DNA of 20,513 bases, from contig CAIXOA010000124.1 in the NCBI GenBank assembly GCA_903920925.1, positions 1 to 20,513 of the forward strand, read 5' to 3'. This stretch comes from an uncultured Microcaldota archaeon (GTDB taxonomy: Archaea; Micrarchaeota; Micrarchaeia; Anstonellales; Bilamarchaeaceae). Numbering within the stretch: position 1 is the stretch's first letter; the number at the start of each line of letters is the position of its first letter. This document shows, piece by piece, positions 6,791-14,427 of the stretch. The notes beneath the pieces are model-generated. The model saw only the letters and a program-made list of their open reading frames with translations, was not told the origin of the DNA and did no database searches. A program made the translations under genes and the position numbers.

Positions 6791-7207
6791 ATGCAGAGAC
6801 GAAGGGAAAGGAGAAAGGTTTACCACGGAAAGATACACAAGAAGAAGAACATGCTCCATGTGCACATCTCCAAGGAGCTCAAGGCGAAGCTGGGCACGAA
6901 GATCCGCGCCCTCCTCGTGAACAAGGGGGACGGCGTGAAGGTGCTCCGGGGCGACAACAGGGGCAAGGCCGGGAAGGTCGCCAGCGTCAGCGTCATGAAG
7001 AGAAAAGTCTACCTGGAAGGCGTGACGGTCCGCAACAGGCGGGGCGTTGAATCCCTCGTCCCGTTCGACCCGTCCAACCTGATGCTCACCGAATTGAAGG
7101 ATTCCCCGTTTAGGAAGGAAATGCTGAAAGGTGCGTCTTCACCTTCAGGCCGCCAGCATGGCGAACATCGCCCAGGCAGCCAGAGGGTGCAACCAGAAGG
7201 TGAATAG
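6791..7207 (+). CDS. rpl24: 50S ribosomal protein uL24 with an element-derived C-terminal tail
   Basis: uL24 initiates large-subunit assembly and carries a KOW motif. Residues 1 to about 114 are a normal archaeal uL24: 'YHGKIHKKKNMLHVHIS', then the KOW stretch around 46-75 ('VNKGDGVKVLRGDNRGKAG'), then 'GVTVRNRRGVESLVPFDPSN'. From about residue 116 to 138 the sequence turns into Ser/Gly/Arg/Gln-rich residues unlike the family. This part is encoded entirely by the palindromic element at 7138-7205. The tail is probably a by-product of insertion of that element across the original stop region. The ATG at 6791 has only a weak Shine-Dalgarno site (GGGGGA). Confidence 0.94.
   Translation: MQRRRERRKVYHGKIHKKKNMLHVHISKELKAKLGTKIRALLVNKGDGVKVLRGDNRGKAGKVASVSVMKRKVYLEGVTVRNRRGVESLVPFDPSNLMLTELKDSPFRKEMLKGASSPSGRQHGEHRPGSQRVQPEGE
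7138..7205 (-). repeat. Palindromic ~70-bp element, copy 1 (uL24/eS4 junction)
   Basis: TTCACCTTC (7138-7146) and GAAGGTGAA (7196-7204) are a perfect 9-bp terminal inverted repeat. Compared with copy 2 (14359-14429), the best match is in inverse orientation. Both then share the terminal repeats, an 11-base internal block (7181-7191 here, TGCACCCTCTG when inverted) and an 8-base block (7156-7163 here, CGCCATGC inverted). The element encodes the uL24 tail, and its right end is the Shine-Dalgarno site of eS4. Strand '-' means opposite to copy 2. Family identity is not known; a MITE- or REP-like element is possible. Confidence 0.75.
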
Positions 7208-7208
7208 A

Positions 7209-7910
7209 ATGGCAAAAAGAGGAAGAAGCAACCATATGAAGCGGCTTGCGGCGCCCAAGGCGGTGCCCATACACGACAAGAAGGCAAGGAAATGGATGGC
7301 CAGGTCGGTCCCCGGCCCCCACGGAACAGAGGGCGCAATCCCGCTCTCCGTCCTTATGCGCGACGTGCTGAAGCTTGCGGACACCCTTTTTGAGGTGAAG
7401 AAAATCCTCAATGCGCGCAAGGTCCTCATCGACGGCGTCGCACGCACCGAGCCCAGTTATCCCGTCGGCCTGATGGACGTCGTCTCCATCCCGGAGGCGA
7501 AACTCTACTACACCATTACGGTGGTACGCGGCAAACTCGAGCCGCACAAGATAGAGGAGAAGGACACCCACCACAAGCTTTTGAGGGTGGTCGGCAAGCG
7601 CACCACGCCCGGCGGGAAGATAAGCATACTTTTCCACGACGGCCGCAACGCCTTCGCCGACGCCCACGTCAAGGTGGGGGACTCCGTGCTCTTCTCGCTC
7701 AAGGACAGGAAAATCGAAAAGCTATTGAAGAGGGGCACGAAGGCGAAGTGCCTGATAGTGAGCGGAAAGCACTCCGGAAAGGAGGCCCAGATAGAGAAGT
7801 TCTTCGAGAGCAAGGAGGGGAGGCCCATGGAGGCCCTCGTGAAGACCAAGGAGGGCGAGGTCCGCACGCTCGCGGATTACCTCTTCATAACCGGTGAGGC
7901 CCATGAATGA
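7209..7910 (+). CDS. rps4e: 30S ribosomal protein eS4
   Basis: eS4 is an archaeal/eukaryotic small-subunit protein with an S4-type RNA-binding domain and a KOW domain. The 233-residue product has 'HMKRLAAPKAVPI' at the N-terminus and 'GPHGTEGAIPLSVLMRDVL', followed by the S4 domain at about 42-104 ('ILNARKVLIDGVARTEPSYP'). The C-terminal half contains 'KHSGKEAQIE'. The ATG at 7209 is 6 bases after GGTG and starts the conserved MAKRG.. end. The frame is open upstream to 7131 only because the palindromic element is open in this frame. It overlaps uL5 by 8 bases. Confidence 0.96.
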   Translation: MAKRGRSNHMKRLAAPKAVPIHDKKARKWMARSVPGPHGTEGAIPLSVLMRDVLKLADTLFEVKKILNARKVLIDGVARTEPSYPVGLMDVVSIPEAKLYYTITVVRGKLEPHKIEEKDTHHKLLRVVGKRTTPGGKISILFHDGRNAFADAHVKVGDSVLFSLKDRKIEKLLKRGTKAKCLIVSGKHSGKEAQIEKFFESKEGRPMEALVKTKEGEVRTLADYLFITGEAHE

Positions 7911-8418
7911 AACCAACCCAATGCGCGGCATCATGATCGAGAAGGTCACCGCGAACATCGGCATCGGCGCAAGCGGCGACCGCCTTGACAACGCGAAGGA
8001 GCTCTTGGAGAAGCTCACCGGCGCAAAAGTGGTGCTCACCCGCGCGAAGAAGAGGAACCCCGTCTTCAAGCTCAAGCCCGGCCTCGAGATCGGCGTAAAA
8101 ACCAATCTCCGCGGCCCCAAGGCCATGGCGTTCCTTGAGAAGTCCCTCGCCGCGAAGAAGAAGGCGCTCAACGCGTCCAACTTCGACAAGTTCGGAAACT
8201 TCTCGTTCGGCATCCACGAATACATCGATTTCCCGGGGGCGAAATACGACCCCAAGATAGGGATGATGGGCTTTGACGTCTGTGTCACGCTCAAGAGGCG
8301 CGGGAAGCGCGTAAGCGAAAGGCGCATAAAGCGCTCTTCGGTGGGCAAGTCCCACCTTATCTCCACGGAGGAGGGAATCGAGTTTGCGAAATCCGCGCTC
8401 GGAATAAAAGTGGAGTGA
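7903..8418 (+). CDS. rpl5: 50S ribosomal protein uL5
   Basis: uL5 binds 5S rRNA in the central protuberance and contacts the P-site tRNA T-loop. The 171-residue product begins '[20 protein letters not shown]', the archaeal form, and carries '[16 protein letters not shown]' and '[18 protein letters not shown]', both family signatures. The ATG at 7903 lies 6 bases after GGTG and overlaps the end of eS4. A GTG at 7894 in frame is the Shine-Dalgarno site itself and is rejected. Confidence 0.96.
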   Translation: MNETNPMRGIMIEKVTANIGIGASGDRLDNAKELLEKLTGAKVVLTRAKKRNPVFKLKPGLEIGVKTNLRGPKAMAFLEKSLAAKKKALNASNFDKFGNFSFGIHEYIDFPGAKYDPKIGMMGFDVCVTLKRRGKRVSERRIKRSSVGKSHLISTEEGIEFAKSALGIKVE

Positions 8419-8422
8419 TTTG

Positions 8423-8578
8423 ATGGTTGCTACTCCAGACACGAAATTCAAGGGAAGGGGAAAGAGGAAATGCAGGTTCTGCGGCACGTCCCGCGGCCTC
8501 ATAAGGAAATACGGGCTCCAGATATGCAGGAGATGCTTCCGGGAGGCGGGAGAGTCGATAGGATTCAGGAAATACTGA
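8423..8578 (+). CDS. rps14: 30S ribosomal protein uS14, zinc-binding form
   Basis: A short frame codes for 51 residues. It contains '[11 protein letters not shown]' and '[20 protein letters not shown]', which is the archaeal zinc-binding uS14. The four cysteines C17, C20, C35 and C38 form two CxxC pairs that coordinate zinc. The protein sits in the 30S head next to uS3 and uS19. GTGAT just before the ATG can serve as the Shine-Dalgarno site. It lies 4 bases after uL5 and 9 bases before the preferred uS8 start, in its usual position. Confidence 0.95.
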   Translation: MVATPDTKFKGRGKRKCRFCGTSRGLIRKYGLQICRRCFREAGESIGFRKY

Positions 8579-8587
8579 GGTGTTATG

Positions 8588-8974
8588 ATGGCAATTGACC
8601 TTTTGGCTGACGCGCTCAACACGCTCAAGACCCACGAGATAAAGGGGGAGGAGAAGTGCGAAGTGCGCGCCTCGAAGATAGTGCGCGAGGTGTTCAAGAT
8701 ACTCGCGGTTAAGGGATACATCTCCGGCTACGATTTCGTGGACGACGGGAGAGGGGGCTTCTTCGAGGTGAAGCTCTCGGGAATGATAAACGACTGCGGA
8801 GTCATAAAGCCCCGCTTCCCGGTGAAGCGGAGCGAATGGGCGAAGACCGAGGAAAGGTTCATCCCCGGCGTCGGGGTTGGCCTGCTCGTGGTCTCCACCC
8901 CCCAGGGCATAATGACGAACACTGACGCCCACAACAGGCAGATAGGCGGAAGGCTCCTTGCCTTCATATACTAG
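8588..8974 (+). CDS. rps8: 30S ribosomal protein uS8
   Basis: uS8 binds the central domain of 16S rRNA (helix 21) and is a known translational repressor of spc-type operons in bacteria; whether it is one here is unknown. The 128-residue product shows 'DLLADALNTLKTHE' at the start, a central 'EVFKILAVKGYISGYDF' and the C-terminal 'GVGLLVVSTPQGIMTN', all characteristic. Two tandem ATGs occur at 8585 and 8588. I chose the second: it is 5 bases from GGTG and gives the family-like M-A-I-D start, the same arrangement as in uS3. Confidence 0.95.
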   Translation: MAIDLLADALNTLKTHEIKGEEKCEVRASKIVREVFKILAVKGYISGYDFVDDGRGGFFEVKLSGMINDCGVIKPRFPVKRSEWAKTEERFIPGVGVGLLVVSTPQGIMTNTDAHNRQIGGRLLAFIY

Positions 8975-8983
8975 GTGCGTGCG

Positions 8984-9478
8984 ATGATAGAAGTCACAAT
9001 CCCGGAAGGAGTGCAGTTCTCCCTCAACGGCAGGACCGCCAGGGCCAAGGGAAAGCTCGGCGAGGTCGAGAGGGAGTTCAAGGGCGCGCCCGTTTCAATA
9101 AAGCACGAGGGCAAGGCCATAAAGGTCTCGTCCGAGGACAAGGCGATCGAGGGAACGGTCGCCTCCCACCTGAACAACATGTTCCACGGCGTGCTGAACG
9201 GATACGAGAAGAAGATGGTCATCCGCTTCGCCCATTTCCCGATGAGCATCGAAATCAAGGCCACCGAGCTCTGGATAAAGAACTTCCTCGGGGAGAAGAA
9301 GCCCCGCAAGGCCAAGATAATCGGAAAGGTGAAGATAGAAGTCAAGGGCCAGGATATCCGCGTCCACGGCCCTGACAAGGAGGCGGTGGGCCAGACCGTG
9401 GCGAACATACGCACCGCCACCCGCATCCGCGAAAAGGACGGGCGGGTCTTCCAGGACGGAATATTCATTGTAGGGTGA
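8984..9478 (+). CDS. rpl6: 50S ribosomal protein uL6
   Basis: uL6 lies at the base of the L7/L12 stalk near the sarcin-ricin loop. The 164-residue product has two similar beta-alpha domains: 'VTIPEGVQFSLNGRTARAKG' opens the first, and 'IEIKATELWIKNFLGEKKPRKA' with 'KGQDIRVHGPDKEAVGQTVANI' opens the second. These are archaeal family features. The ATG at 8984 is 6 bases after GGTG; the upstream in-frame GTG at 8975 belongs to that site. It is slightly shorter than typical members (about 175-185). Confidence 0.95.
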   Translation: MIEVTIPEGVQFSLNGRTARAKGKLGEVEREFKGAPVSIKHEGKAIKVSSEDKAIEGTVASHLNNMFHGVLNGYEKKMVIRFAHFPMSIEIKATELWIKNFLGEKKPRKAKIIGKVKIEVKGQDIRVHGPDKEAVGQTVANIRTATRIREKDGRVFQDGIFIVG

Positions 9479-9483
9479 AACAA

Positions 9484-9837
9484 ATGGTGACGAAGAAAAC
9501 CCATCCATACTTCAACAGGCAAAACTACCGTGGCAAGCACGGCAAGAGGAGGGTGAAGAACACGTGGAGGAAGCCCAGGGGAGTGGACAACAAGAAGAAA
9601 AGGAAGGTGGCGTCCCACGGCGCGAGCCCGAAAGTGGGCTACGGCAACCCGCTGTCCATCAGGCATCTCCATCCAACCGGCCTCCAGGAGGCCCTGGTTT
9701 GCAACCTCAAGGACCTTGAGGGCGCGAAGGGCAAGGTCGCCCGCATCTCCGCTTCCGTCGGGAAGAAGAAGCGCCTGCTCATCCAGCAGAAAGCCAAGGA
9801 GCTCGGCATCCGGACCATAGGCAAGGTGGTATCATGA
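9484..9837 (+). CDS. rpl32e: 50S ribosomal protein eL32
   Basis: eL32 is an archaeal/eukaryotic large-subunit protein. The 117-residue product contains 'HPYFNRQNYRGKHGKRRVKNTWRKP', 'RGVDNKKKRK' and 'SPKVGYGNP', the core signature of the family, then 'HPTGLQEALVCNLKDLE'. Some archaea carry an additional N-terminal domain that is absent here. GGTG at 9474-9477 is 6 bases before the ATG at 9484. The stop overlaps the eL19 ATG (ATGA). Confidence 0.95.
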   Translation: MVTKKTHPYFNRQNYRGKHGKRRVKNTWRKPRGVDNKKKRKVASHGASPKVGYGNPLSIRHLHPTGLQEALVCNLKDLEGAKGKVARISASVGKKKRLLIQQKAKELGIRTIGKVVS

Positions 9838-10268
9838 CCGCACAGACAGTGAAAAGGCTCGCAGCAGACATCCTCGGCGTAGGCGTGAGCAGGATACGCC
9901 TCGACAAGGACAACCTCGCAAAGGTGGAGGAGGCGCTCACGCGCACGGACGTCCGCAACCTTCTGGAAGAAGGGACCGTTTACGCACTCCCGCCCAGGGC
10001 GGGCCACCGCAAAAAGGAGAAGCCCCGCAAGGGCAGGGGAAGCAGGAAGGGGCAGAAGAAGGCGCGCGGCGAGGGCGGCAAGTCCGCCTGGATGGTGCGC
10101 GTGCGCTCCCAGCGCAAATTCCTCGTAGAGCTCGTCCGTGGCGGAGAGCTCCCGAAGGAGCGCAAGCACGCCATATACATGAAGATAAAGGGCGGCGCTT
10201 TCAGGGGGAAGGCCGCGATGAGGGCATACCTTGCAGAAAACAAGATGCTGAAGGAGAAGGTGAAATAG
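9834..10268 (+). CDS. rpl19e: 50S ribosomal protein eL19
   Basis: eL19 forms a bridge to the small subunit in archaea and eukaryotes. The 144-residue product has an N-terminal helical domain ('VKRLAADILGVGVSRIRLD', 'IRKAITREDVR'-like 'EALTRTDVRNLLEEG'), the very basic linker 'GRGSRKGQKKARGEGGK', and a C-terminal helix rich in Lys. It overlaps eL32 by 4 bases. Its stop is followed directly by the uL18 ATG. Length and layout are normal for Archaea. Confidence 0.95.
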   Translation: MTAQTVKRLAADILGVGVSRIRLDKDNLAKVEEALTRTDVRNLLEEGTVYALPPRAGHRKKEKPRKGRGSRKGQKKARGEGGKSAWMVRVRSQRKFLVELVRGGELPKERKHAIYMKIKGGAFRGKAAMRAYLAENKMLKEKVK

Positions 10269-10847
10269 ATGGCAAGAGCAAAAGGTCCAAAATATGAGTC
10301 CGCGTTCCGCAGGAGGCGCGAGAACAAGACCAATTTCGCGAAGAGGCTCGCGCTCGTGAAGGGCGGTCTCCCGCGCATGGTGATCCGCAGGGGCAGCACC
10401 TCCCTCGTCGTCCAGTTCGTGAAATACTCCGAGAAGGGCGACGTGGTGCTCGCGGGCGTGAACTCCGCCGCACTGAAGAAGTTCAAGTGGGCGCCACGCG
10501 CCAACGTCCCCACGGCCTACCTCACCGGCTTGTACGCCGGCAAGCTCGCCAAGAAGAAGGGCGTGAAGGAATTCGTCCTTGACATCGGCCTCTACGCGCC
10601 GGTGAAGAACTCCGTCGCATTCGCCGCGCAGAAGGGCGCGCTCGACTCCGGGCTCTCCGCTTCGCACGGGGAGGGCCTCACGGACGAGGCGCGCATCTCC
10701 GGCACGCACATAGAGGCGTACGCCAAATCGCTGGACGAATCCGAATACAAAAAGAGGTTCTCCAGCTACCTGAAAGACGGCTTCAAGCCGAGGGACTTCG
10801 TTTCCCATTTCAAGGCTTCAAAAGAGGCCATCCTGAAAGAGGCATGA
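10269..10847 (+). CDS. rpl18: 50S ribosomal protein uL18
   Basis: uL18 binds 5S rRNA together with uL5. The 192-residue product is the long archaeal form. It includes 'GPKYESAFRRRRENKTNFAKRLALV' at the N-terminus, 'NVPTAYLTGLYAGKLAKKKG' and 'EFVLDIGLYAPVKNSVAFAAQKGALD', then the C-terminal archaeal extension 'RISGTHIEAYAKSL'. GGTG stands 6 bases before the ATG. Its stop is 4 bases before the uS5 start. Confidence 0.96.
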   Translation: MARAKGPKYESAFRRRRENKTNFAKRLALVKGGLPRMVIRRGSTSLVVQFVKYSEKGDVVLAGVNSAALKKFKWAPRANVPTAYLTGLYAGKLAKKKGVKEFVLDIGLYAPVKNSVAFAAQKGALDSGLSASHGEGLTDEARISGTHIEAYAKSLDESEYKKRFSSYLKDGFKPRDFVSHFKASKEAILKEA

Positions 10848-10851
10848 TACC

Positions 10852-11523
10852 ATGGCAAAGGGAAGAAAAGGAAAGAACACGAGCAAGAGGGAGGAGGTCG
10901 AGCTTCTCGACATAGCCTCCTGGATCCCGCGCACCAACATCGGAAAGAGGGTGAAGGCCGGCGAGATATCCAGCATCGACCAGATTTTAGACGAGGGCAT
11001 CGCAATACTCGAGCCGGAGATAGTGGATTCCCTCATCCCCGAGATGGAGGTCGAGACCCTCGCGGTTAATCCAACGCAGAGGTCCACGGACTCAGGAAGG
11101 AAGATGCAGTTCCGCGCCGTGGTCGTAATCGGGGACAAGAAGGGCCACGTGGGGATAGGCGTGGGCAAATGCGAAGAGGTCAAGCCCGCCCTGGACTATG
11201 CCATGAAGGACGCCCGCAAGAACATGATACACCTGAAGTTCGGATGCGGAAGCTGGGAGTGCAGGTGCGGCCAGCAGCATTCCCTTCCGCAAAAATTGGA
11301 GGGGAAGTACGGCAGCACCATAGTGGTGCTCAAGCCCGCGCCCAAGGGCCTCGGGCTCGCCGCAAGCGACGTGATAAAGAAGGTGCTCAGCATCGCCGGC
11401 CTCCGCGACATCTGGAGTTCCGCCGAGGGATCCACCTCCAACGTCTACAACACGGCCATGGCGACAATAGACGCTCTTGATTCCATCAACAAGAAGAAAC
11501 CCCAACCGGGTGAAACAATATGA
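10852..11523 (+). CDS. rps5: 30S ribosomal protein uS5
   Basis: uS5 is a small-subunit protein at the mRNA entry and important for decoding accuracy. The 223-residue product has the double-stranded RNA-binding domain at about 84-145: 'RKMQFRAVVVIGDKKGHVGIG', then the archaeal 'GCGSWECRCGQQHS' (cysteines 132, 137 and 139). The C-terminal domain has 'GLGLAASDVIKKVLSIAGLRDIWS'. The start ATG at 10852 is a Kozak-like 'ACCATGG' without a strong GGTG. The stop overlaps the uL30 ATG. Confidence 0.96.
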   Translation: MAKGRKGKNTSKREEVELLDIASWIPRTNIGKRVKAGEISSIDQILDEGIAILEPEIVDSLIPEMEVETLAVNPTQRSTDSGRKMQFRAVVVIGDKKGHVGIGVGKCEEVKPALDYAMKDARKNMIHLKFGCGSWECRCGQQHSLPQKLEGKYGSTIVVLKPAPKGLGLAASDVIKKVLSIAGLRDIWSSAEGSTSNVYNTAMATIDALDSINKKKPQPGETI

Positions 11524-11954
11524 CTATCGCAATTGTAAGGATAAGGGGAAGGAGGAGCATCGACCCGGACATAAAGAAGACGCTCGAGATTCTCTGCCTG
11601 TACCGCACCAGCCAGTGCGTAATAATGGAGGACACGCCCTCGCTCCGCGGGATGCTCCAGCTCTGCAAGGACTACGTCGCATTCGGCCCCGTAAAGGAGG
11701 AGACCATCGCCGCGCTGATGCAGAAGAGGGGCGAGAAGGGCAGCAGGAGGCTTTCCGAGATAATGGAGTCCGGGGAAATCGCGCAGGCCGCGAAGAAAAT
11801 CGCCCACGGCGAAAAAGTGAAGAATTTCGCCGACCGGGTATTCCGCCTCCACCCGCCCCGCAAGGGCTACGCCGACATAAAGAAGCAGGCTTCCCTGGGC
11901 GGGGACCTCGGCAAGCGGGACGACATGGACGACCTGATAAAAAGGATGATGTAA
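11520..11954 (+). CDS. rpl30: 50S ribosomal protein uL30
   Basis: The 144-residue product has the long archaeal form of uL30: 'AIVRIRGRRSIDPDIKKTLEIL' with the conserved RG motif, 'LRGMLQLCKDYVAFGPV', then a C-terminal extension ending in 'KRDDMDDLIKRM'. GGTG lies 7 bases before the ATG, inside the end of uS5, with which it overlaps by 4 bases. uL30 is a large-subunit surface protein near 5S rRNA. No irregularity seen. Confidence 0.95.
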   Translation: MTIAIVRIRGRRSIDPDIKKTLEILCLYRTSQCVIMEDTPSLRGMLQLCKDYVAFGPVKEETIAALMQKRGEKGSRRLSEIMESGEIAQAAKKIAHGEKVKNFADRVFRLHPPRKGYADIKKQASLGGDLGKRDDMDDLIKRMM

Positions 11955-11970
11955 TTCCAAAGGTGCTCAC

Positions 11971-12384
11971 ATGACAAGAAGACAAGCCAAAAGGAAAACC
12001 AAGATGAGGGGCTCGCGCTTCCACGGCTTCGGCAACGTGAAGAACAAGAGGGGGAAGGGCTGCCGGGGCGGAGTGGGCCGTGCCGGCCTCCACAAGCACA
12101 AGTTCTCCTGGACCACCAGGTACAACCCGGACTACCTGCGCGCGGACGGCTTCGTCGCCCACACGTTCCGCGACGTCCCGACCATGAACCTCTTCGAGGT
12201 GAGCAACCTCCTGGAAAAAGGGGCCATGGAGAAGAAGGACGGAAAGTTCCACTTCGAGTTCAAGGGCAAGATCCTCGGCTCCGGCGGAATCCGCCACCCA
12301 ATAGTATTAAAAGCGCTATCCTGGAGCAAGATAGCCGAGAGGAAAGTGAAGGAATCGGGCGGGGAGCTTTCCAAACTAGAGTGA
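11971..12384 (+). CDS. rpl15: 50S ribosomal protein uL15
   Basis: The 137-residue product has the glycine- and arginine-rich N-terminus 'KMRGSRFHGFGNVKNKRGKG' and 'RGGVGRAGLHKHKFSW', which threads into 23S rRNA, followed by a C-terminal globular part ('IRHPIVLKALSWSKIAERKV'). These match archaeal uL15. GGTG is 5 bases before the ATG. It is followed by secY after 7 bases, the near-universal arrangement. Confidence 0.96.
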   Translation: MTRRQAKRKTKMRGSRFHGFGNVKNKRGKGCRGGVGRAGLHKHKFSWTTRYNPDYLRADGFVAHTFRDVPTMNLFEVSNLLEKGAMEKKDGKFHFEFKGKILGSGGIRHPIVLKALSWSKIAERKVKESGGELSKLE

Positions 12385-12391
12385 TGAAAAA

Positions 12392-13816
12392 ATGGGAGCG
12401 ATAATAGATTTCATACACAAGCTTTCCACGTACCTTCCGGAGATAAAGGCACCCGTGAAGCTCCCTAGCATAAAGGAGCGCTTCCTCTGGACCGGAATAG
12501 CGCTGCTCCTGTTCTTCGTGATGTACAACGTCACGGTCTTCGGAGCGCAGCAGCACGCCGGGGGCTTCGACTTCCTCCAGATGATTACCGCTTCCAAGGT
12601 GGGCTCGCTGCTCACCACGTCCATCGGCCCCATAGTGCTCGCATCCATTTTCCTGCAGCTCTTTTCCGGCGCGGGCCTCATCGACCTTGACCCCAAGAAC
12701 CCCGATCAGAGGCAGAAATTCCAGGAGGTCCAGAAGGTGCTGGCGCTCCTGGTGGCCCTGGCCGAGGCAACCATATTCGTAATGACCGGCAGGGTCCCGC
12801 TCGTGCAGACCACCTTCCTTGACCCGACCCTCCTGGCGGCCCTGGTCATAGCGCAGATCGCCCTGGGTTCCGCCATCGTCCTTTACATGGACGAGATAGT
12901 GACCAAATACGGAATCGGCTCCGGCATCTCCCTTTTCATCGCGGCGGGTGTCTCCTTCTCCATTCTCGGGGGCGCCATCACCCTGTTCATAGGCGAAGGG
13001 GGCATCGCCTCCGTGGTCGCCGGAGGTGGAGCGGAGGCCATCCCCAACGCGTTGCTGGTGCTGCTCCCGCTCCTGGTGACGGTATTGGTGTTCCTTGTGG
13101 TATGCTACTGCGAGGGCGTCAAGGTTGAAATCCCGCTTGCCTACCAGCAGGCCCGCGGCATGGCGCCCAAGCTTCCGCTCAACTTTTTCTATCTGTCCAA
13201 CATTCCCGTCATCTTTGCATCCGCCCTCCTCCTCAACCTGCAGCTTTTCGCGGGCGGCCTTGGGGGAAAGAGCTTCATGGTGGGCGACTTCAACGTCGTA
13301 GACGCAATCGGCTACGTTGACTCCACCAGCCACCTGCGCGACGGGCTTCTCTATTTCTTCACCCCGGTATACGGCGGCAACACCCTCTCCCAGATAAACT
13401 TCCTCATGAACGGCGTCACGCCCATCTTCGGCATCCCCGAATGGGTCCATGCCATCACGTACGTATTGTTCCTCTCATTGGTCGCCGTCCTATTCGGGAT
13501 GTTCTGGGCCGAGACCTCCAACATGGACACGAAGGGGATGACGGACCAGCTCATGCAGTCCGGCATGCAGGTCCCCGGCTTCAGGCGCGACCCGCGCATC
13601 CTTGAAAAGGTCCTTGACAAATACATCCCGCCCCTCATAATCCTCGGTTCTTTCAGCGTCGGCCTTCTCGCAGGCCTTGCCGACCTCACCGGCGCCCTCG
13701 GCACCGGAACCGGCATACTGCTTACCGTAAGCATCTTCTACCGCACCTACCTGCAGATGAAGAGGCAGAGGATGCTCGAGGCGATGCCGTTCCTCGGAAA
13801 TCTCTCGGGTGAATAA
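12392..13816 (+). CDS. secY: Preprotein translocase subunit SecY
   Basis: SecY is the membrane channel through which secretory proteins pass and from which membrane proteins enter the bilayer. The 474-residue product has about ten hydrophobic segments. It includes a first transmembrane segment at about 31-51, the 'YGIGSGISLFIAAG' region in the middle and the conserved last segment with 'GALGTGTGILLTVSIFYRTY', which matches archaeal SecY. 'GLIDLDPKNPDQRQKFQEVQK' is a cytosolic loop typical of Archaea. The ATG follows uL15 by 7 bases, preceded by GTGATGAA. It is within the normal length range, slightly long. Confidence 0.96.
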   Translation: MGAIIDFIHKLSTYLPEIKAPVKLPSIKERFLWTGIALLLFFVMYNVTVFGAQQHAGGFDFLQMITASKVGSLLTTSIGPIVLASIFLQLFSGAGLIDLDPKNPDQRQKFQEVQKVLALLVALAEATIFVMTGRVPLVQTTFLDPTLLAALVIAQIALGSAIVLYMDEIVTKYGIGSGISLFIAAGVSFSILGGAITLFIGEGGIASVVAGGGAEAIPNALLVLLPLLVTVLVFLVVCYCEGVKVEIPLAYQQARGMAPKLPLNFFYLSNIPVIFASALLLNLQLFAGGLGGKSFMVGDFNVVDAIGYVDSTSHLRDGLLYFFTPVYGGNTLSQINFLMNGVTPIFGIPEWVHAITYVLFLSLVAVLFGMFWAETSNMDTKGMTDQLMQSGMQVPGFRRDPRILEKVLDKYIPPLIILGSFSVGLLAGLADLTGALGTGTGILLTVSIFYRTYLQMKRQRMLEAMPFLGNLSGE

Positions 13817-13818
13817 GA

Positions 13819-14427
13819 ATGATAATAATAATGGGCCTTCCCGGCGCAGGCAAATCCTCGGTCCTCGCCGGCGTAGAAAATATGGGCTGGAAAATCCTGA
13901 ACTACGGAACGCTCATGTTCGAGATTGCGCAGAAAGCCTACAAGCTCACCAACCGCGACGAGATGCGCAAGCTCCCCGTGGAGAAGCAGAAGAAGGTCCA
14001 GGAGGAGGTCGCGCTCCGCCTTTCCAGGGAGAAAGGGAAGGTAATCCTCGACACCCACTGCTCCATCAGGACAGCGAAGGGCTACCTTCCCGGGCTTCCG
14101 TTTTCGCTCCTGGAGAAGCTTCCCGTGGACTCGCTGGTGCTCATAACCGCAACCCCGGAGGAGATAATGGGCCGCCGCAAGAGCGACGAGACGCGCGTGC
14201 GCGACCCGGAGCCCATAGAATCCGTGCGAGAACATGACCTGATGAACAAGTCCCTCCTCGCGGCCTACGCGGCCCACCGCGGCTGCCCGGCGCGCATAAT
14301 CTACAACCACGACGGAAAACTGGAGGAAGCGGTGCGCCAGTTGCGCGAAATGTTGGATATTCACCTTCAGGCTGCACCCTCTGAGCCAAGCGGTGCGGCA
14401 TCCGCCATGCAGGCAGCCAGAAGGTGA
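13819..14427 (+). CDS. adkA: Archaeal adenylate kinase with an element-derived tail
   Basis: It converts AMP and ATP to two ADP, keeping the adenylate pool balanced. The N-terminal P-loop 'GLPGAGKS' is at residues 6-13. 'VILDTHCSIRTAKGYLPGLP' is the AMP/second-substrate region, and 'RRKSDETRVRD' is the lid, as in archaeal AdkA. The family body ends around residue 180 ('LREMLD'). Residues 181-202, Ala/Ser-rich and unlike AdkA, are encoded by the palindromic element. The ATG follows secY after 2 bases. The stop (TGA 14425-14427) sits in the element's right terminal repeat. Confidence 0.93.
   Translation: MIIIMGLPGAGKSSVLAGVENMGWKILNYGTLMFEIAQKAYKLTNRDEMRKLPVEKQKKVQEEVALRLSREKGKVILDTHCSIRTAKGYLPGLPFSLLEKLPVDSLVLITATPEEIMGRRKSDETRVRDPEPIESVREHDLMNKSLLAAYAAHRGCPARIIYNHDGKLEEAVRQLREMLDIHLQAAPSEPSGAASAMQAARR

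Noticed and set aside
7131..7208. In-frame upstream extension of eS4
   Set aside because: The open frame runs through the palindromic element; the ATG at 7209 has an ideal Shine-Dalgarno distance and starts the conserved N-terminus.
4870..10268. GAAGGTGAA repeated before uS3, aIF1, uL18 and others
   Set aside because: These are ordinary Shine-Dalgarno sites. They lack the left arm and internal blocks, so they are not further copies of the element.
9639..10808. 389-codon minus-strand frame opposite eL32-eL19-uL18
   Set aside because: It spans three clearly real genes on the other strand and its sequence is compositional shadow.
13155..13170. GCATGGCG-like match inside secY
   Set aside because: It is part of normal coding sequence with no flanking repeat arms.
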